DNA from: Burkholderia ubonensis
GTDB taxonomy: Bacteria; Pseudomonadota; Gammaproteobacteria; Burkholderiales; Burkholderiaceae
Direction of reading: 5' to 3'
DNA: 64,000 bases
Assembly (NCBI RefSeq): GCF_902833085.1
Contig: NZ_CADFEB010000002.1
Span: 434,001-498,000, forward strand
Of the stretch, positions 1-8,636 are shown one piece after another. The position numbers and the translations under genes were made by a program. Numbering within the stretch: position 1 is the first letter of the stretch; each line of letters opens with the position of its first letter. Below the pieces are notes generated by a model that saw nothing but the letters and a program-made list of their open reading frames with translations, searched no databases and had not been told where the DNA came from.

Positions 1-729
1 CGCGTCGCCCCACTTGCGTGCGTCGGTGCCCGGCTCGGCGTGCTTCATGTGGCCGACGTAGTACGCGTTCGCGAGGCCGACGTCGCAGATGCCGCCGAGG
101 ATGTCGCGCGCGACGTCGCGGTCGCCGCCCGTCGCCTTGCGCGCGAGGTTCGCCTTCACGCCGCGCAGCCATTTCTCGGTCGCGGCCTCGCCGTCGTGCG
201 CGATCATCGCGGCGACGAGCGCCGTGTTGTACGGGTGCTGGCCCGAGCGGATGCAGACCTTGCCTTTCCACTTCGGATCGGCGAGATCCTCGTAGCGGAA
301 CGCGTCGACCTTCAGGTCCTTCTCGACGTACAGCACGCGGTCGCGCAGCGACAGCGCATACCAGTCGCCCTGCGCGCCGCGCAGGTTCGCGGGAATCGCG
401 TCGTCGAGCGCCTTCGAGCGCACCGGCTGCGTGAGCCCGCCGTCGACGAGGTCGAGCAGGTTGCCGACGTCGACCGTCATCAGCACGTCAGCCGGCGACT
501 GGCCGCCTTCCGCCTTCACGCGCTCGAGCAGGCCGTCCTTCACGAACACCGTGTTGACCTTGATGCCGCTCTGCTTCGTGAACGCGTCGATCAGCGGCTG
601 GATCAGCTTCGGCTCGCGGGTGGTGTACAGGCTGACTTCCTCGGCGGCGTGGGCGAGCGGCGCGAACGCGGCGGCGGCGAAGGCGACGGCGCCGACGAGC
701 GGAAGCAGGCGGGTGCGCGAGTGCGACAT
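1..729 (-). CDS. Fe(3+) ABC transporter periplasmic substrate-binding protein (3' end outside window)
   Basis: Translating the minus strand from the ATG at 729 gives 243 open codons with no stop before base 1, so the C-terminus lies off the window. A signal peptide covers about residues 1-27 (hydrophobic Ala-rich core, cleavage near AHA). The mature start EVSLYTTREPKLIQPLIDAF and later GKVCIRSGQHPYN and ANAYYVGHM match the FbpA/FutA class of ferric-iron binding proteins. The adjacent tyrosine pair near the break is where this family coordinates iron. It should deliver Fe(III) to an inner-membrane permease/ATPase pair; those genes are not in the window. A Fur-box-like sequence lies about 105 bp upstream. 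Family assignment is firm; substrate is inferred from family. Confidence 0.9.
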   Translation of the reverse strand, partial: MSHSRTRLLPLVGAVAFAAAAFAPLAHAAEEVSLYTTREPKLIQPLIDAFTKQSGIKVNTVFVKDGLLERVKAEGGQSPADVLMTVDVGNLLDLVDGGLTQPVRSKALDDAIPANLRGAQGDWYALSLRDRVLYVEKDLKVDAFRYEDLADPKWKGKVCIRSGQHPYNTALVAAMIAHDGEAATEKWLRGVKANLARKATGGDRDVARDILGGICDVGLANAYYVGHMKHAEPGTDARKWGDA

Positions 730-835
730 GGGAGCTCCGTGAGGCAGGCGGACGAAGAGGGCGCGCCGGGCCGCGCCTGCCGTTCGATCGGCCCGGAACA
801 TTACAGAATGAAAGACTCCGGATTCTAGATCGAAA

Positions 836-850
836 TGGGAACGATTATCA
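836..850 (-). promoter_or_regulatory. Putative Fur box upstream of the iron-binding protein gene
   Basis: The sequence TGGGAACGATTATCA matches the Fur 7-1-7 core (TGATAATNATTATCA) perfectly in its right half and at 4 of 7 positions in its left half. It lies in the promoter region of the minus-strand ferric-iron binding protein gene, where iron repression by Fur would be expected. The match is imperfect and no promoter boxes were assigned. Confidence 0.4.
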
Positions 851-981
851 AATGAAAGCTTGAGCGGGTGCGGAGAAGGGCGGGCGGCGGGAGGGCGGCG
901 GGAGTGGGGAAATGCGCGGCAACGCGCACGCAAGCGCGTAGAATGCCCGCTTCGATGAATTTGACGGAGCCGGGCCGGACT

Positions 982-1146
982 ATGAACGATCAGCGCAAGA
1001 AGAACCCTGTACGCAATGTGAGCATCCTGATCGTCGTGGCCGTGCTGCTCGTGATCGGCACGATCCTCTATAACGCGATCTCGGAGAAGCGCGCGTACGA
1101 CGACGCGCACCCGGCCGTCGCGTCGAGCGCATCTGCCGCGCACTGA
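982..1146 (+). CDS. Small single-pass membrane protein
   Basis: A 54-residue protein: a basic N-terminus (MNDQRKKNPVRN), one hydrophobic segment at about residues 14-31, then a short polar tail ending in an Ser/Ala-rich stretch. I prefer the ATG at 982 to the in-frame ATG at 955: a TAGAAT hexamer at about 939-944 could be the -10 box and would make 955 very close to the transcript start, and a GGAG at 965-968 could serve 982, although spacing is long. Function is not recognised. The gene stands alone between divergent and convergent neighbours. Confidence 0.65.
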   Translation: MNDQRKKNPVRNVSILIVVAVLLVIGTILYNAISEKRAYDDAHPAVASSASAAH

Positions 1147-1213
1147 CGCCGCGCGCGGACGCCCGCCGAAGCGGGGTGCCGCGCGTATGCGTCAACCGTG
1201 CATCAACCGCGCG

Positions 1214-2581
1214 TCAACGTGACGCAGCGGCGAATTTCGGCCGGAGCCGCGTGAAGAAGACCGCCGCGAGCAGCACGAGCCAGGCGGCGCCGACATACAA
1301 CGCGATGCGGGTGTCGTCGAACCAGCCGAGCATCGCGATCACGAAGCCCATGAACGCGATCGTCAGCGCCGGCGCGACGGGCCACAGCGGCACCTTGAAC
1401 TTCAGCGCCGCGACTTCCGCGGCCGACAGGCGCCGCCGCATCGCGACCTGCGACAGCAGGATCATCAGCCACACCCAAACGGTCGCGAACGTCGCGATCG
1501 CCGCGACCATCAGGAACACGTCCTTCGGCATCAGGTAGTTGAGCAGCACGCCGACGAGCAGCGCGCCGGCCATCACGAGCACCGTGACCCACGGCACCCC
1601 GTGCCGCGACGTCTTCGTCAGCACGCGCGGCGCCTGGCCCTGCCGCGCCATCCCGAACATCATGCGGCCCGCGCCGAAGATGTCGCTGTTGATCGCCGAG
1701 ATCGCCGCGCTGATCACGACGAGGTTGAGGATCGTCGCCGCGGATTTCACGCCGAGCGCGGAGAAGATCTGCACGAACGGGCTGCCGTCGTTGCCGACGC
1801 TCGTCCACGGGCTGATCGACATCAGCACGACCATCGTCAGCACGTAGAACAGCAGGATCCGCGCCGGCACCGCGTTGATCGCGCGCGGGATCACGCGCTC
1901 CGGGTCCTTCGCCTCGCCGGCGCTCATCCCGATCACCTCGATGCCGCCGTACGCGAAGATCACGACCGACAGCGACGCGACGAGCCCGCCGATCCCGTTC
2001 GGCAGGAAGCCGCCGTGATTCCACAGGTTCGCGAACGACGGCGCGTCGGCCGCGTGGCCGATGCGCATGCCGGCCGCGAGGATCGCGACGCCGCCGCCGA
2101 TCATCGCGACGATCGCGCCGACCTTGATGATCGACAGCCAGAACTCGAGCTCGCCGAACACCTTCACGTGGCACAGGTTGAGCCCGCAGATGATCGTCAC
2201 GACCGCGAGCACCCAGATCCACTGCGGCACGCCCGGAAACCAGAAGGCCATGTAGATGCCGAACGCGGTGATGTCCGCGATCGCGACGATCACCATTTCG
2301 AGCGTGTAGGTCCAGCCGGTGACGAAGCCCGCGAACGGGCCGAGGTTCTCGGTCGCGTAGTGGCCGAACGAGCCGGCGACGGGCTCGCGCACGGCCATCT
2401 CGCCGAGCGCGCGCATCACCATGTAGACGGCCGCGCCGCCGAGGAGGTAAGCCAGGATCACCGCGGGGCCCGCGAGCTGGATCGCGGACGCCGAGCCGTA
2501 GAAGAGGCCGGTGCCGATCGCCGAGCCCAGCGCGAGAAAGCGGATGTGCCGCGCGCTCAGGTGGCGCTGCAAGTTCTTCAT
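1214..2581 (-). CDS. proY: Amino acid permease, APC/AAT family (ProY/HutT-like)
   Basis: Inner-membrane proton-coupled amino acid symporter of 455 residues, the usual length for the AAT branch, with about 12 membrane segments. The N-terminal [20 protein letters not shown] is the family signature, and long stretches ([31 protein letters not shown]) are very close to enterobacterial ProY. The start at 2581 places this signature right after a short cytoplasmic tail; the open frame extends further upstream without homology. A GntR/HutC-type palindrome sits about 60 bp upstream of the start. If HutC binds there, histidine (HutT-like) would be a better guess for the substrate than proline. Family certain; substrate unsettled. 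Confidence 0.88.
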   Translation of the reverse strand: MKNLQRHLSARHIRFLALGSAIGTGLFYGSASAIQLAGPAVILAYLLGGAAVYMVMRALGEMAVREPVAGSFGHYATENLGPFAGFVTGWTYTLEMVIVAIADITAFGIYMAFWFPGVPQWIWVLAVVTIICGLNLCHVKVFGELEFWLSIIKVGAIVAMIGGGVAILAAGMRIGHAADAPSFANLWNHGGFLPNGIGGLVASLSVVIFAYGGIEVIGMSAGEAKDPERVIPRAINAVPARILLFYVLTMVVLMSISPWTSVGNDGSPFVQIFSALGVKSAATILNLVVISAAISAINSDIFGAGRMMFGMARQGQAPRVLTKTSRHGVPWVTVLVMAGALLVGVLLNYLMPKDVFLMVAAIATFATVWVWLMILLSQVAMRRRLSAAEVAALKFKVPLWPVAPALTIAFMGFVIAMLGWFDDTRIALYVGAAWLVLLAAVFFTRLRPKFAAASR

Positions 2582-2638
2582 CGAGTCTCCGATATCGTTT
2601 TGCGACGGACCGGGCGAGCGCGCCGGTCTGGTCGTCTC

Positions 2639-2656
2639 AAGTTGTCTATACAACTT
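2639..2656. promoter_or_regulatory. GntR/HutC-type operator palindrome
   Basis: AAGTTGTCTATACAACTT is an 18-bp inverted repeat with a single asymmetric position in the centre. It lies in the promoter region of the ProY/HutT-like permease, 58 bp upstream of its ATG. The TTGTNTATACAA core is the type bound by HutC-subfamily GntR repressors. A nearly identical core recurs at 51348-51359 upstream of the NCS1 permease, which suggests a shared regulator encoded elsewhere. Confidence 0.55.
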
Positions 2657-2821
2657 AATTGTGAACGAATGATAACAAGCGGGGCCGGGTGGCTGGAATC
2701 GGGTATTCCCTGACTGGCGCGCCGGACGGAATGGCGCGCGGCGTGCGCGTGGCGCGGGCAGGTCATGCGTGGGGCTTCGCTTTATCGGGAAACGCCGCGG
2801 GCCGGCCCGCGGCGGCAAACG

Positions 2822-5113
2822 TCATGCGGGCAGGCGGATGACGCTCGCGTCCTTGCGGATCAGCAGCGACGACGCGAGCATCTGCTTGCACTGGTGCGCG
2901 AGCACCTTCAGGTCGTGCGTGAGTTCCGCGCCGACCGCGTCCGACTGCTCGGCGGCGACCACCATTGCGTCGAGCTCGCGCGTGATCTGCTTGGTGGCTT
3001 CGAGCTGGTACGCAGGCGGCGGTTCGCCGGCCTCGGCCTTCTCGAGGTTCTCGAGGATCGCGGTGAGCCCGCGTTCGAGCGTGTCGCCGTGGCTCGAGCC
3101 CGGCTCGGCTGCGCACGCGTTGCGGATCAGCGGCGCGGCGGCCGTGATCTGCGCGCCGAGCACGTGCGTCTGCACGAGCAGGTCGTTCAGCTCCGGCACG
3201 AAGCGCTGGTGCGCCTTCGGCTCGATCATCATCCGCTGGAATGCCTGGCCGAGGTTCGCGAACGCGATGTGCACGTTCTTGCGGGCGAGGCGGTACGGAT
3301 AATCGTCGTCGAGGCCGGCGGCCGGCGCTTCGACCGCCGCGGCGACGACCGGCACGACGGCCGCGCCGTCGGCGGTCGGCACCGCCGGCGCGGACGTGCC
3401 GCGCCCGGCGCGCCACGTGGCCTGGAAGTACTTGCGGGTGGCCGTCAGCATGTCGGCGACCTGCTTGCCCATCAGCCGGTATTCCCAGTACGGGAACAGC
3501 CGGCTCGCGGCGATCGCGATCATGCAGCCGACCACGGTGTCGATCGCGCGCTCGCCGATGATCGCCATGTTGCCCGGCGCGAGCAGGTGGAACATCAGCA
3601 GCACGTATGCCGACGTGAACACGACGCTCGCCGCGTAGTTGAACAGCAGCAGGCTGTAGCTCATCACCATCGAGCCGAACATGATCGCGATCAGCAGGTG
3701 CGCATCCTTGACCGTGTAGATCAGCGCGACGCTCGCCGCGCAGCCGATCAGCGTGCCGACGATACGCGCGGTGTTGCGCTGCTTGGTCAGCGAGTAGCCG
3801 GGCTTCAGGATGATGATGGTCGTCATCACGATCCAGTACGCGTTGGTGAGCGGCAGGAGCCGCCCGAGCCAGAAGCCGACCGCGACCGCGATCGTCACGC
3901 GCAGCGCGTGGCGGAAGCTCGGCGAGCGCATGTTCAGGTTCGAGAAGACCAGCAGCGGCGACACGCTGCGGCGCTGCAGGAAGCGCGTGAGCGCCTTGTC
4001 GATCCGCAGTTCGGTCTGCTGCGGATCGGCGCGGCCCGACAGGTTGCGGCGCATCCGGTCGATCAGGCGCGTCGCGCTCCAGATGCGCCGGAACGTCGCG
4101 AGCACCGCCGCGTACGCTTCGGCGTTGGTGGTCGGGAAGTTCTTCTTGCGCATCAGCTCGATCTCGTACTCGATCGCGCGCAGTTCGGCCTTCACGCTGA
4201 TCCGCGAATGCGGCGCGCGGTTCTCGAGCACGGCGAGGCCGATCTGCTCGAGGTCGATGGCCGCCTTGCGGATCAGGTCGCGGTAGAAGATGATCAGGTC
4301 CGAGCCGCCGAACGTGTTGCGCACGAGCGGGTAGTCGGTGTGCGCGCCGACGAACAGCTCGTGCAGGTCGACGCTGTTGATGAACAGGTTGTACATCGTC
4401 ACGCGGCCCGGGTCGAGCTTGCCGCGCCGCAGCTTCGGCAGGTTGCGCAGCACGATGTCGCGTGCGGTTTCCTGCGTCTCGACCGCGGTGATCTGCTTCG
4501 CGACCAGGTTGCGATAGCACTCGTCGAGATCGGCGTCGAGGTCGTAGAACGCGGCGCGCGCGAGCAGGTAGTCGGCGCACGCGAACAGGCTCTCGGCGAG
4601 CGCCTGCTGCTCGATCCGGCGCGCCTGCCAGCTCGACACGACGGTGGCCCAATACGTGTACCAGAGGCCGCCCGCGAGAATCCAGCCCGCGTTGACGAAC
4701 GCCTGCAGCGGCGTGAGCTTCTCTTCGAGCGTCATCACCATCATGAACAGCGTCGCGAAGCTGATTTGCGGCCAGCGGTTGCCGTACACGACGATCAGCG
4801 ACAGCACGAACGTGAGCGGCACGATGGTCAGCCACAGCGCGAAGATGTTGGGCGTCGCGAGGCCCGTCGCGAGCGCGGCGAGAAAGCCGATCACGCTGCA
4901 CGCGAGCATTTCGTTGTGCTTGTGCTTGAGCGGGCCCGGCATGTCGACGACGCAGGCGCCGAGCGCGCCGGTCGAGATCGTGAAGCCGATCTCGCGGTTG
5001 TTGAACACGATCAGGCACAGCACGGCCGGCAGCGACACGCCGATCGCGATGCGCAGGCCACCGAAAAAATACTGGCTGTAAAGAAACTTTCTGATTTCGA
5101 CGGAATAGCGCAT
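2822..5113 (-). CDS. FUSC family inner-membrane protein (YccS/aromatic acid exporter-like)
   Basis: A 763-residue protein with the classic FUSC layout: an N-terminal block of about six membrane helices (from residue 18), a long soluble region, a second block of about six helices at about residues 395-530, and a soluble C-terminal domain with an Ala/Val-rich linker. The family includes E. coli YccS and AaeB-like exporters of aromatic carboxylic acids; the substrate here is unknown. I chose the ATG at 5113 because MRYSVEIRKFLYSQYFFGG begins the conserved region; an in-frame ATG 84 bp upstream adds unlikely sequence. It is divergent from recC and has no membrane-fusion partner beside it. Confidence 0.85.
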   Translation of the reverse strand: MRYSVEIRKFLYSQYFFGGLRIAIGVSLPAVLCLIVFNNREIGFTISTGALGACVVDMPGPLKHKHNEMLACSVIGFLAALATGLATPNIFALWLTIVPLTFVLSLIVVYGNRWPQISFATLFMMVMTLEEKLTPLQAFVNAGWILAGGLWYTYWATVVSSWQARRIEQQALAESLFACADYLLARAAFYDLDADLDECYRNLVAKQITAVETQETARDIVLRNLPKLRRGKLDPGRVTMYNLFINSVDLHELFVGAHTDYPLVRNTFGGSDLIIFYRDLIRKAAIDLEQIGLAVLENRAPHSRISVKAELRAIEYEIELMRKKNFPTTNAEAYAAVLATFRRIWSATRLIDRMRRNLSGRADPQQTELRIDKALTRFLQRRSVSPLLVFSNLNMRSPSFRHALRVTIAVAVGFWLGRLLPLTNAYWIVMTTIIILKPGYSLTKQRNTARIVGTLIGCAASVALIYTVKDAHLLIAIMFGSMVMSYSLLLFNYAASVVFTSAYVLLMFHLLAPGNMAIIGERAIDTVVGCMIAIAASRLFPYWEYRLMGKQVADMLTATRKYFQATWRAGRGTSAPAVPTADGAAVVPVVAAAVEAPAAGLDDDYPYRLARKNVHIAFANLGQAFQRMMIEPKAHQRFVPELNDLLVQTHVLGAQITAAAPLIRNACAAEPGSSHGDTLERGLTAILENLEKAEAGEPPPAYQLEATKQITRELDAMVVAAEQSDAVGAELTHDLKVLAHQCKQMLASSLLIRKDASVIRLPA

Positions 5114-5297
5114 CGATGGTCGGAATGGCTGACGACGAGACGACGCCAGGGCGGCATCGAGACTGGCGACGAGTCTATCGTATTTCGCGGGGCCCAAGCC
5201 CCTGGCCGTTCGACAGATACGCTTTGCGGCGTCCCTTTGCTATCCTTGGTGCTTCCGTTCGCCCGGCCCGCCGACGCGACGTCCCGATGCTTGATTG

Positions 5298-8200
5298 ATG
5301 CTCCATCTCTTCTATTCGAACCGTCACGAAACGCTGGCCGACGCGCTGCTCGACGACCTGGCCGCGTTCCCGGCCCGCAACGCGCCGTGGGCGCCTCAGC
5401 AGATCATCGTGCCGAGCGCGGCGCTGCGCCGCCGTCTCGAGCTCGACATCGCCGAGCGCCACGGCGTGTGCGCGAACGTCGAGTTTACCTATCTCGCGCA
5501 GTGGCTGTGGGCGCAGATCGGCCGCGTGATGACGGTGCCGGCGCGCTCGCCGTTCGCGCCCGACCGCCTCGTGTGGCGCTGCTACCGGCTGCTCGCGCAG
5601 GCGAGCGGCGATGCGCCCTGGCTTGCGTCGCCGCGGCTCGCCGGATATCTGTCCGCGTCCGACGATGCGATGCGCTACGAGCTTGCGCAGCGCGTCGCGA
5701 CGGTGCTCGATCATTACCTGACCTATCGTCCCGAATGGCTCGCCGCGTGGCAGGCGGGCGAGTCGGTGCTCGCGGGCGACGGCGCGCCGCGCGGGATCGG
5801 CGACGCGGCGCGCGACGACGAGCGCTGGCAGGCGGCGCTGTGGCGCGCGCTGCTCGCGGAGCTGAGCGACAGCGGCACGCCGCCCGCGCACCGCTTCCTC
5901 GGCGACGCGCGGCATCTCGATCTCGACACCGTCGCGCGCGCGGACTGGCCGGAATCGGTCAGCGTGTTCGCATTGCCGACGATGCCGCCGCTGCACGTCG
6001 CGCTGCTGCGCGAGCTGTCGAGGTGGATCGACGTGCGCATCTACGCGCTCAATCCGTGCCGTGAATTCTGGTTCGACATCGTCACCGCCGCGCACGCCGA
6101 GGCGCTCGACGCGGCGGGGCGGCTCGACTACCAGGAAGTCGGGCATCCGCTGCTCGCCGAATGGGGCCGCCAGACCCAGGCGCAGCTGCACATGCTGCAC
6201 GAGCTGACCGAAAGCGCGGCGTCGAGCGACGCGTCGCGCTACGTCGGGAATCCCGCGCCGACGTGGCTCGCGCGGATCCAGAACGCGATCCTCGACCTGC
6301 AGTCCGAGGCGGAACTCGGCGAGCCGCCGGCCGAACACGGCATCGAAGTGCACGTGTGCCACAGTCTCGCGCGCCAGCTCGAGGTGCTGCACGACCGCCT
6401 GCTCGCATGGTTCGACGCGGACGACAGCCTGCGGCCGTCCGACGTGCTGGTCGCGGTGGCCGATCTCGCCGCGGCGGGGCCGCTGATCGACGCGGTGTTC
6501 GGCACGTCCGGCGCCGGCAGCGCGCGCATCCCGTACCGGATTTCCGGCCTGCCGCCGTCGCAGGCGAACCCGGTCGCGCGCGTGCTGCTCGACTGGCTCG
6601 CGCTGCCCGAACGGCAGGTCGGCGCGCCGGAGCTGGTCGAATGGCTGCGCGTCGATGCGGTGGCCGCGCGCTACGGCATCGACGCGGCCGCGCTCGAAAC
6701 CGTGCAGACCTGGCTGGCGGCCGCCGGCGCGCGCCGCGGGCTCGCGCCGCAAGCCAGCGACGACGCGCTGGTGCCGTCGCCGCGCCATACGTTCTCGGAT
6801 GCGCTCGCACGCCTGTTTCTCGGCTACGCGATGCCGGACGGCGCGGCGCCGGTCGGCGGCTGGCTGCCGATCGAGGCCGCGACCGGCAGCGAGGCCGAAC
6901 TGCTCGGCCGTCTCGCGCGCTTTACCGACGATCTCGACGGGTTCGCGCGGCGGGTGTCGGAGCCGCACGCGCCGCGCGCGTGGAGCGAGCTGTTCGCCGA
7001 CACGCTCGCGCGCTTCTTCGATTCCGGCGCCGCTTACGCCGACGCGCTCGCGGGCGTGCGCGACGCGCTCGACGCGATGCTCGCGGCGATGGCGGAGGGC
7101 GCGCCCGAGCAACGGCTGCCCGCCGCCGTCGTGCGCGCGGGGCTGGCCGCCGCGCTCGACGATCCCGCTCGCGGCGGGGTGCCGTGGGGCGGCGTGACGT
7201 TCTCGTCGCTGACGAGCCTGCGCGGGCTGCCGTACCGGATCGTGTGCCTGCTCGGGATGGACGACGGCGTGTTGCCGAGCCTCGCGCGCCCCGACGAGTT
7301 CGACCTGATGGGCGTGCTGCCGAAGCTCGGCGACCGGCAGCGGCGCGACGACGAGCGCAACCTGTTCCTCGACCTGGTGCTCGGCGCGCGCGACCGGCTG
7401 ATGATCGCCTACACGGGGCGCAGCATCCGCGACAACGCGCCGTTGCCGCCGGCCGCGCTCGTCGACGAGCTGCTCGACCATCTCGCGCTCGTCGCGGCCG
7501 GTCCCGACGCCGCGCCCGACGCGGTCGACGCCGCGCGTCGCGCGTTCCTCGTCGAGCATCCGCTGCAGCCGTTCGCCGCCGAGTATTTCCGGCCGGAAGG
7601 GCCGCTGTTTTCCTATGACGCGGAACGGGCGTCGCTCGCCGCGCTGCTGGCCGCCGAGCCGTCGCGCGACGGCGCGCGCGCCGCGGCGTTCTTTGCGCAG
7701 CCGCTGCCGGCCGAGCCCGTCGAGCCGGTCGCGTTCGCGGACTTCGAGCGCTTCTGGCGTCACCCGGCGCGCGCTCTGCTGCGCGAGCGCCTCGGCATCG
7801 TGCTCGCGGACGCGCAGGCCGAACTGCTCGACACCGAGCCATTCGCGCTCGACTACGCGGGCAGCGACGCGCTCGCCGAGCGCGTGCTGCCGCTCCTGAT
7901 CGAATCGGGCGACGCGCGCGCACGCGACCATGCGCTGCGGATCGCGGACGCGAGCCCGGAGCTGCCGGGCGGCGCGACCGGGGCCGTGTGGCGCGACCAG
8001 GCGCTCGGTTCGCTGACGCAACTGGCGACGAACGTGCGGCAGGCGCTCGCCGACGGCGCCGAGCGCCTGCCGTTCTCGATCGAGGTCGCGCCGGCGTGGC
8101 CCGCAACGGAGCAGGCGTTGTTCGGCCCGTTCGACGCGGCGCTGTCGCGCGACGCGGCGGCCGCGCCGCTCGCGCTGCACGGCACGCTGAATCGCGTGAC

Positions 8201-8636
8201 GGCCGCGGGGCAGGTTATCTTCCGCTATGCGCGGCCGAGCGCGCGGGACTACCTGTCCGCATGGCTCGCGCATCTCGTCTACTGCGCAGCCGTGCCGGAC
8301 GGGCCGCGCCGCACGCTGTGGTTCGGCAGCGGCGGCGCGTTCGAGCTGACGCCCGTCGCGGCGCCGCTCGAGCGCCTCGCGCCGCTCGCCGCGCTGTTCA
8401 GGGCCGGCCGGCGCATGCCGCTGCGCTTCTTTCCGCGCAGCGCGTGGGCCCGGGTGACCGACAGCGAAGCGAAGGCGGCAAGCGTGTGGATCAACGACCG
8501 GGTCGTGAGCGAAGCCGACGATCCCGCGCTCGCGATCGCGTGGCGCGGCGCGAATCCGTCGCTCGACGAGCCGTTCGGCACGCTCGCGCGGCTCGTGTTC
8601 GAGCCGCTCGTCGAGCACCTGAGGGAGGCGGCATGA
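5298..8636 (+). CDS. recC: Exodeoxyribonuclease V subunit gamma (RecC)
   Basis: RecC subunit of RecBCD, 1112 residues, matching the family length. It holds the complex together and scans the displaced strand for Chi. The start HLFYSNRHETLADAL and the blocks VPSAALRRRLELDIA, VSVFALPTMPPLHV and SLTSLRGLPYRIVCLLGMDD are typical RecC signatures; helicase-like motifs are degenerate as expected for this subunit. ATG at 5298 is preferred to TTG at 5295. The stop overlaps the recB start in an ATGA junction, giving the order recC-recB-recD, the usual proteobacterial arrangement with translational coupling. Confidence 0.96.
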   Translation: MLHLFYSNRHETLADALLDDLAAFPARNAPWAPQQIIVPSAALRRRLELDIAERHGVCANVEFTYLAQWLWAQIGRVMTVPARSPFAPDRLVWRCYRLLAQASGDAPWLASPRLAGYLSASDDAMRYELAQRVATVLDHYLTYRPEWLAAWQAGESVLAGDGAPRGIGDAARDDERWQAALWRALLAELSDSGTPPAHRFLGDARHLDLDTVARADWPESVSVFALPTMPPLHVALLRELSRWIDVRIYALNPCREFWFDIVTAAHAEALDAAGRLDYQEVGHPLLAEWGRQTQAQLHMLHELTESAASSDASRYVGNPAPTWLARIQNAILDLQSEAELGEPPAEHGIEVHVCHSLARQLEVLHDRLLAWFDADDSLRPSDVLVAVADLAAAGPLIDAVFGTSGAGSARIPYRISGLPPSQANPVARVLLDWLALPERQVGAPELVEWLRVDAVAARYGIDAAALETVQTWLAAAGARRGLAPQASDDALVPSPRHTFSDALARLFLGYAMPDGAAPVGGWLPIEAATGSEAELLGRLARFTDDLDGFARRVSEPHAPRAWSELFADTLARFFDSGAAYADALAGVRDALDAMLAAMAEGAPEQRLPAAVVRAGLAAALDDPARGGVPWGGVTFSSLTSLRGLPYRIVCLLGMDDGVLPSLARPDEFDLMGVLPKLGDRQRRDDERNLFLDLVLGARDRLMIAYTGRSIRDNAPLPPAALVDELLDHLALVAAGPDAAPDAVDAARRAFLVEHPLQPFAAEYFRPEGPLFSYDAERASLAALLAAEPSRDGARAAAFFAQPLPAEPVEPVAFADFERFWRHPARALLRERLGIVLADAQAELLDTEPFALDYAGSDALAERVLPLLIESGDARARDHALRIADASPELPGGATGAVWRDQALGSLTQLATNVRQALADGAERLPFSIEVAPAWPATEQALFGPFDAALSRDAAAAPLALHGTLNRVTAAGQVIFRYARPSARDYLSAWLAHLVYCAAVPDGPRRTLWFGSGGAFELTPVAAPLERLAPLAALFRAGRRMPLRFFPRSAWARVTDSEAKAASVWINDRVVSEADDPALAIAWRGANPSLDEPFGTLARLVFEPLVEHLREAA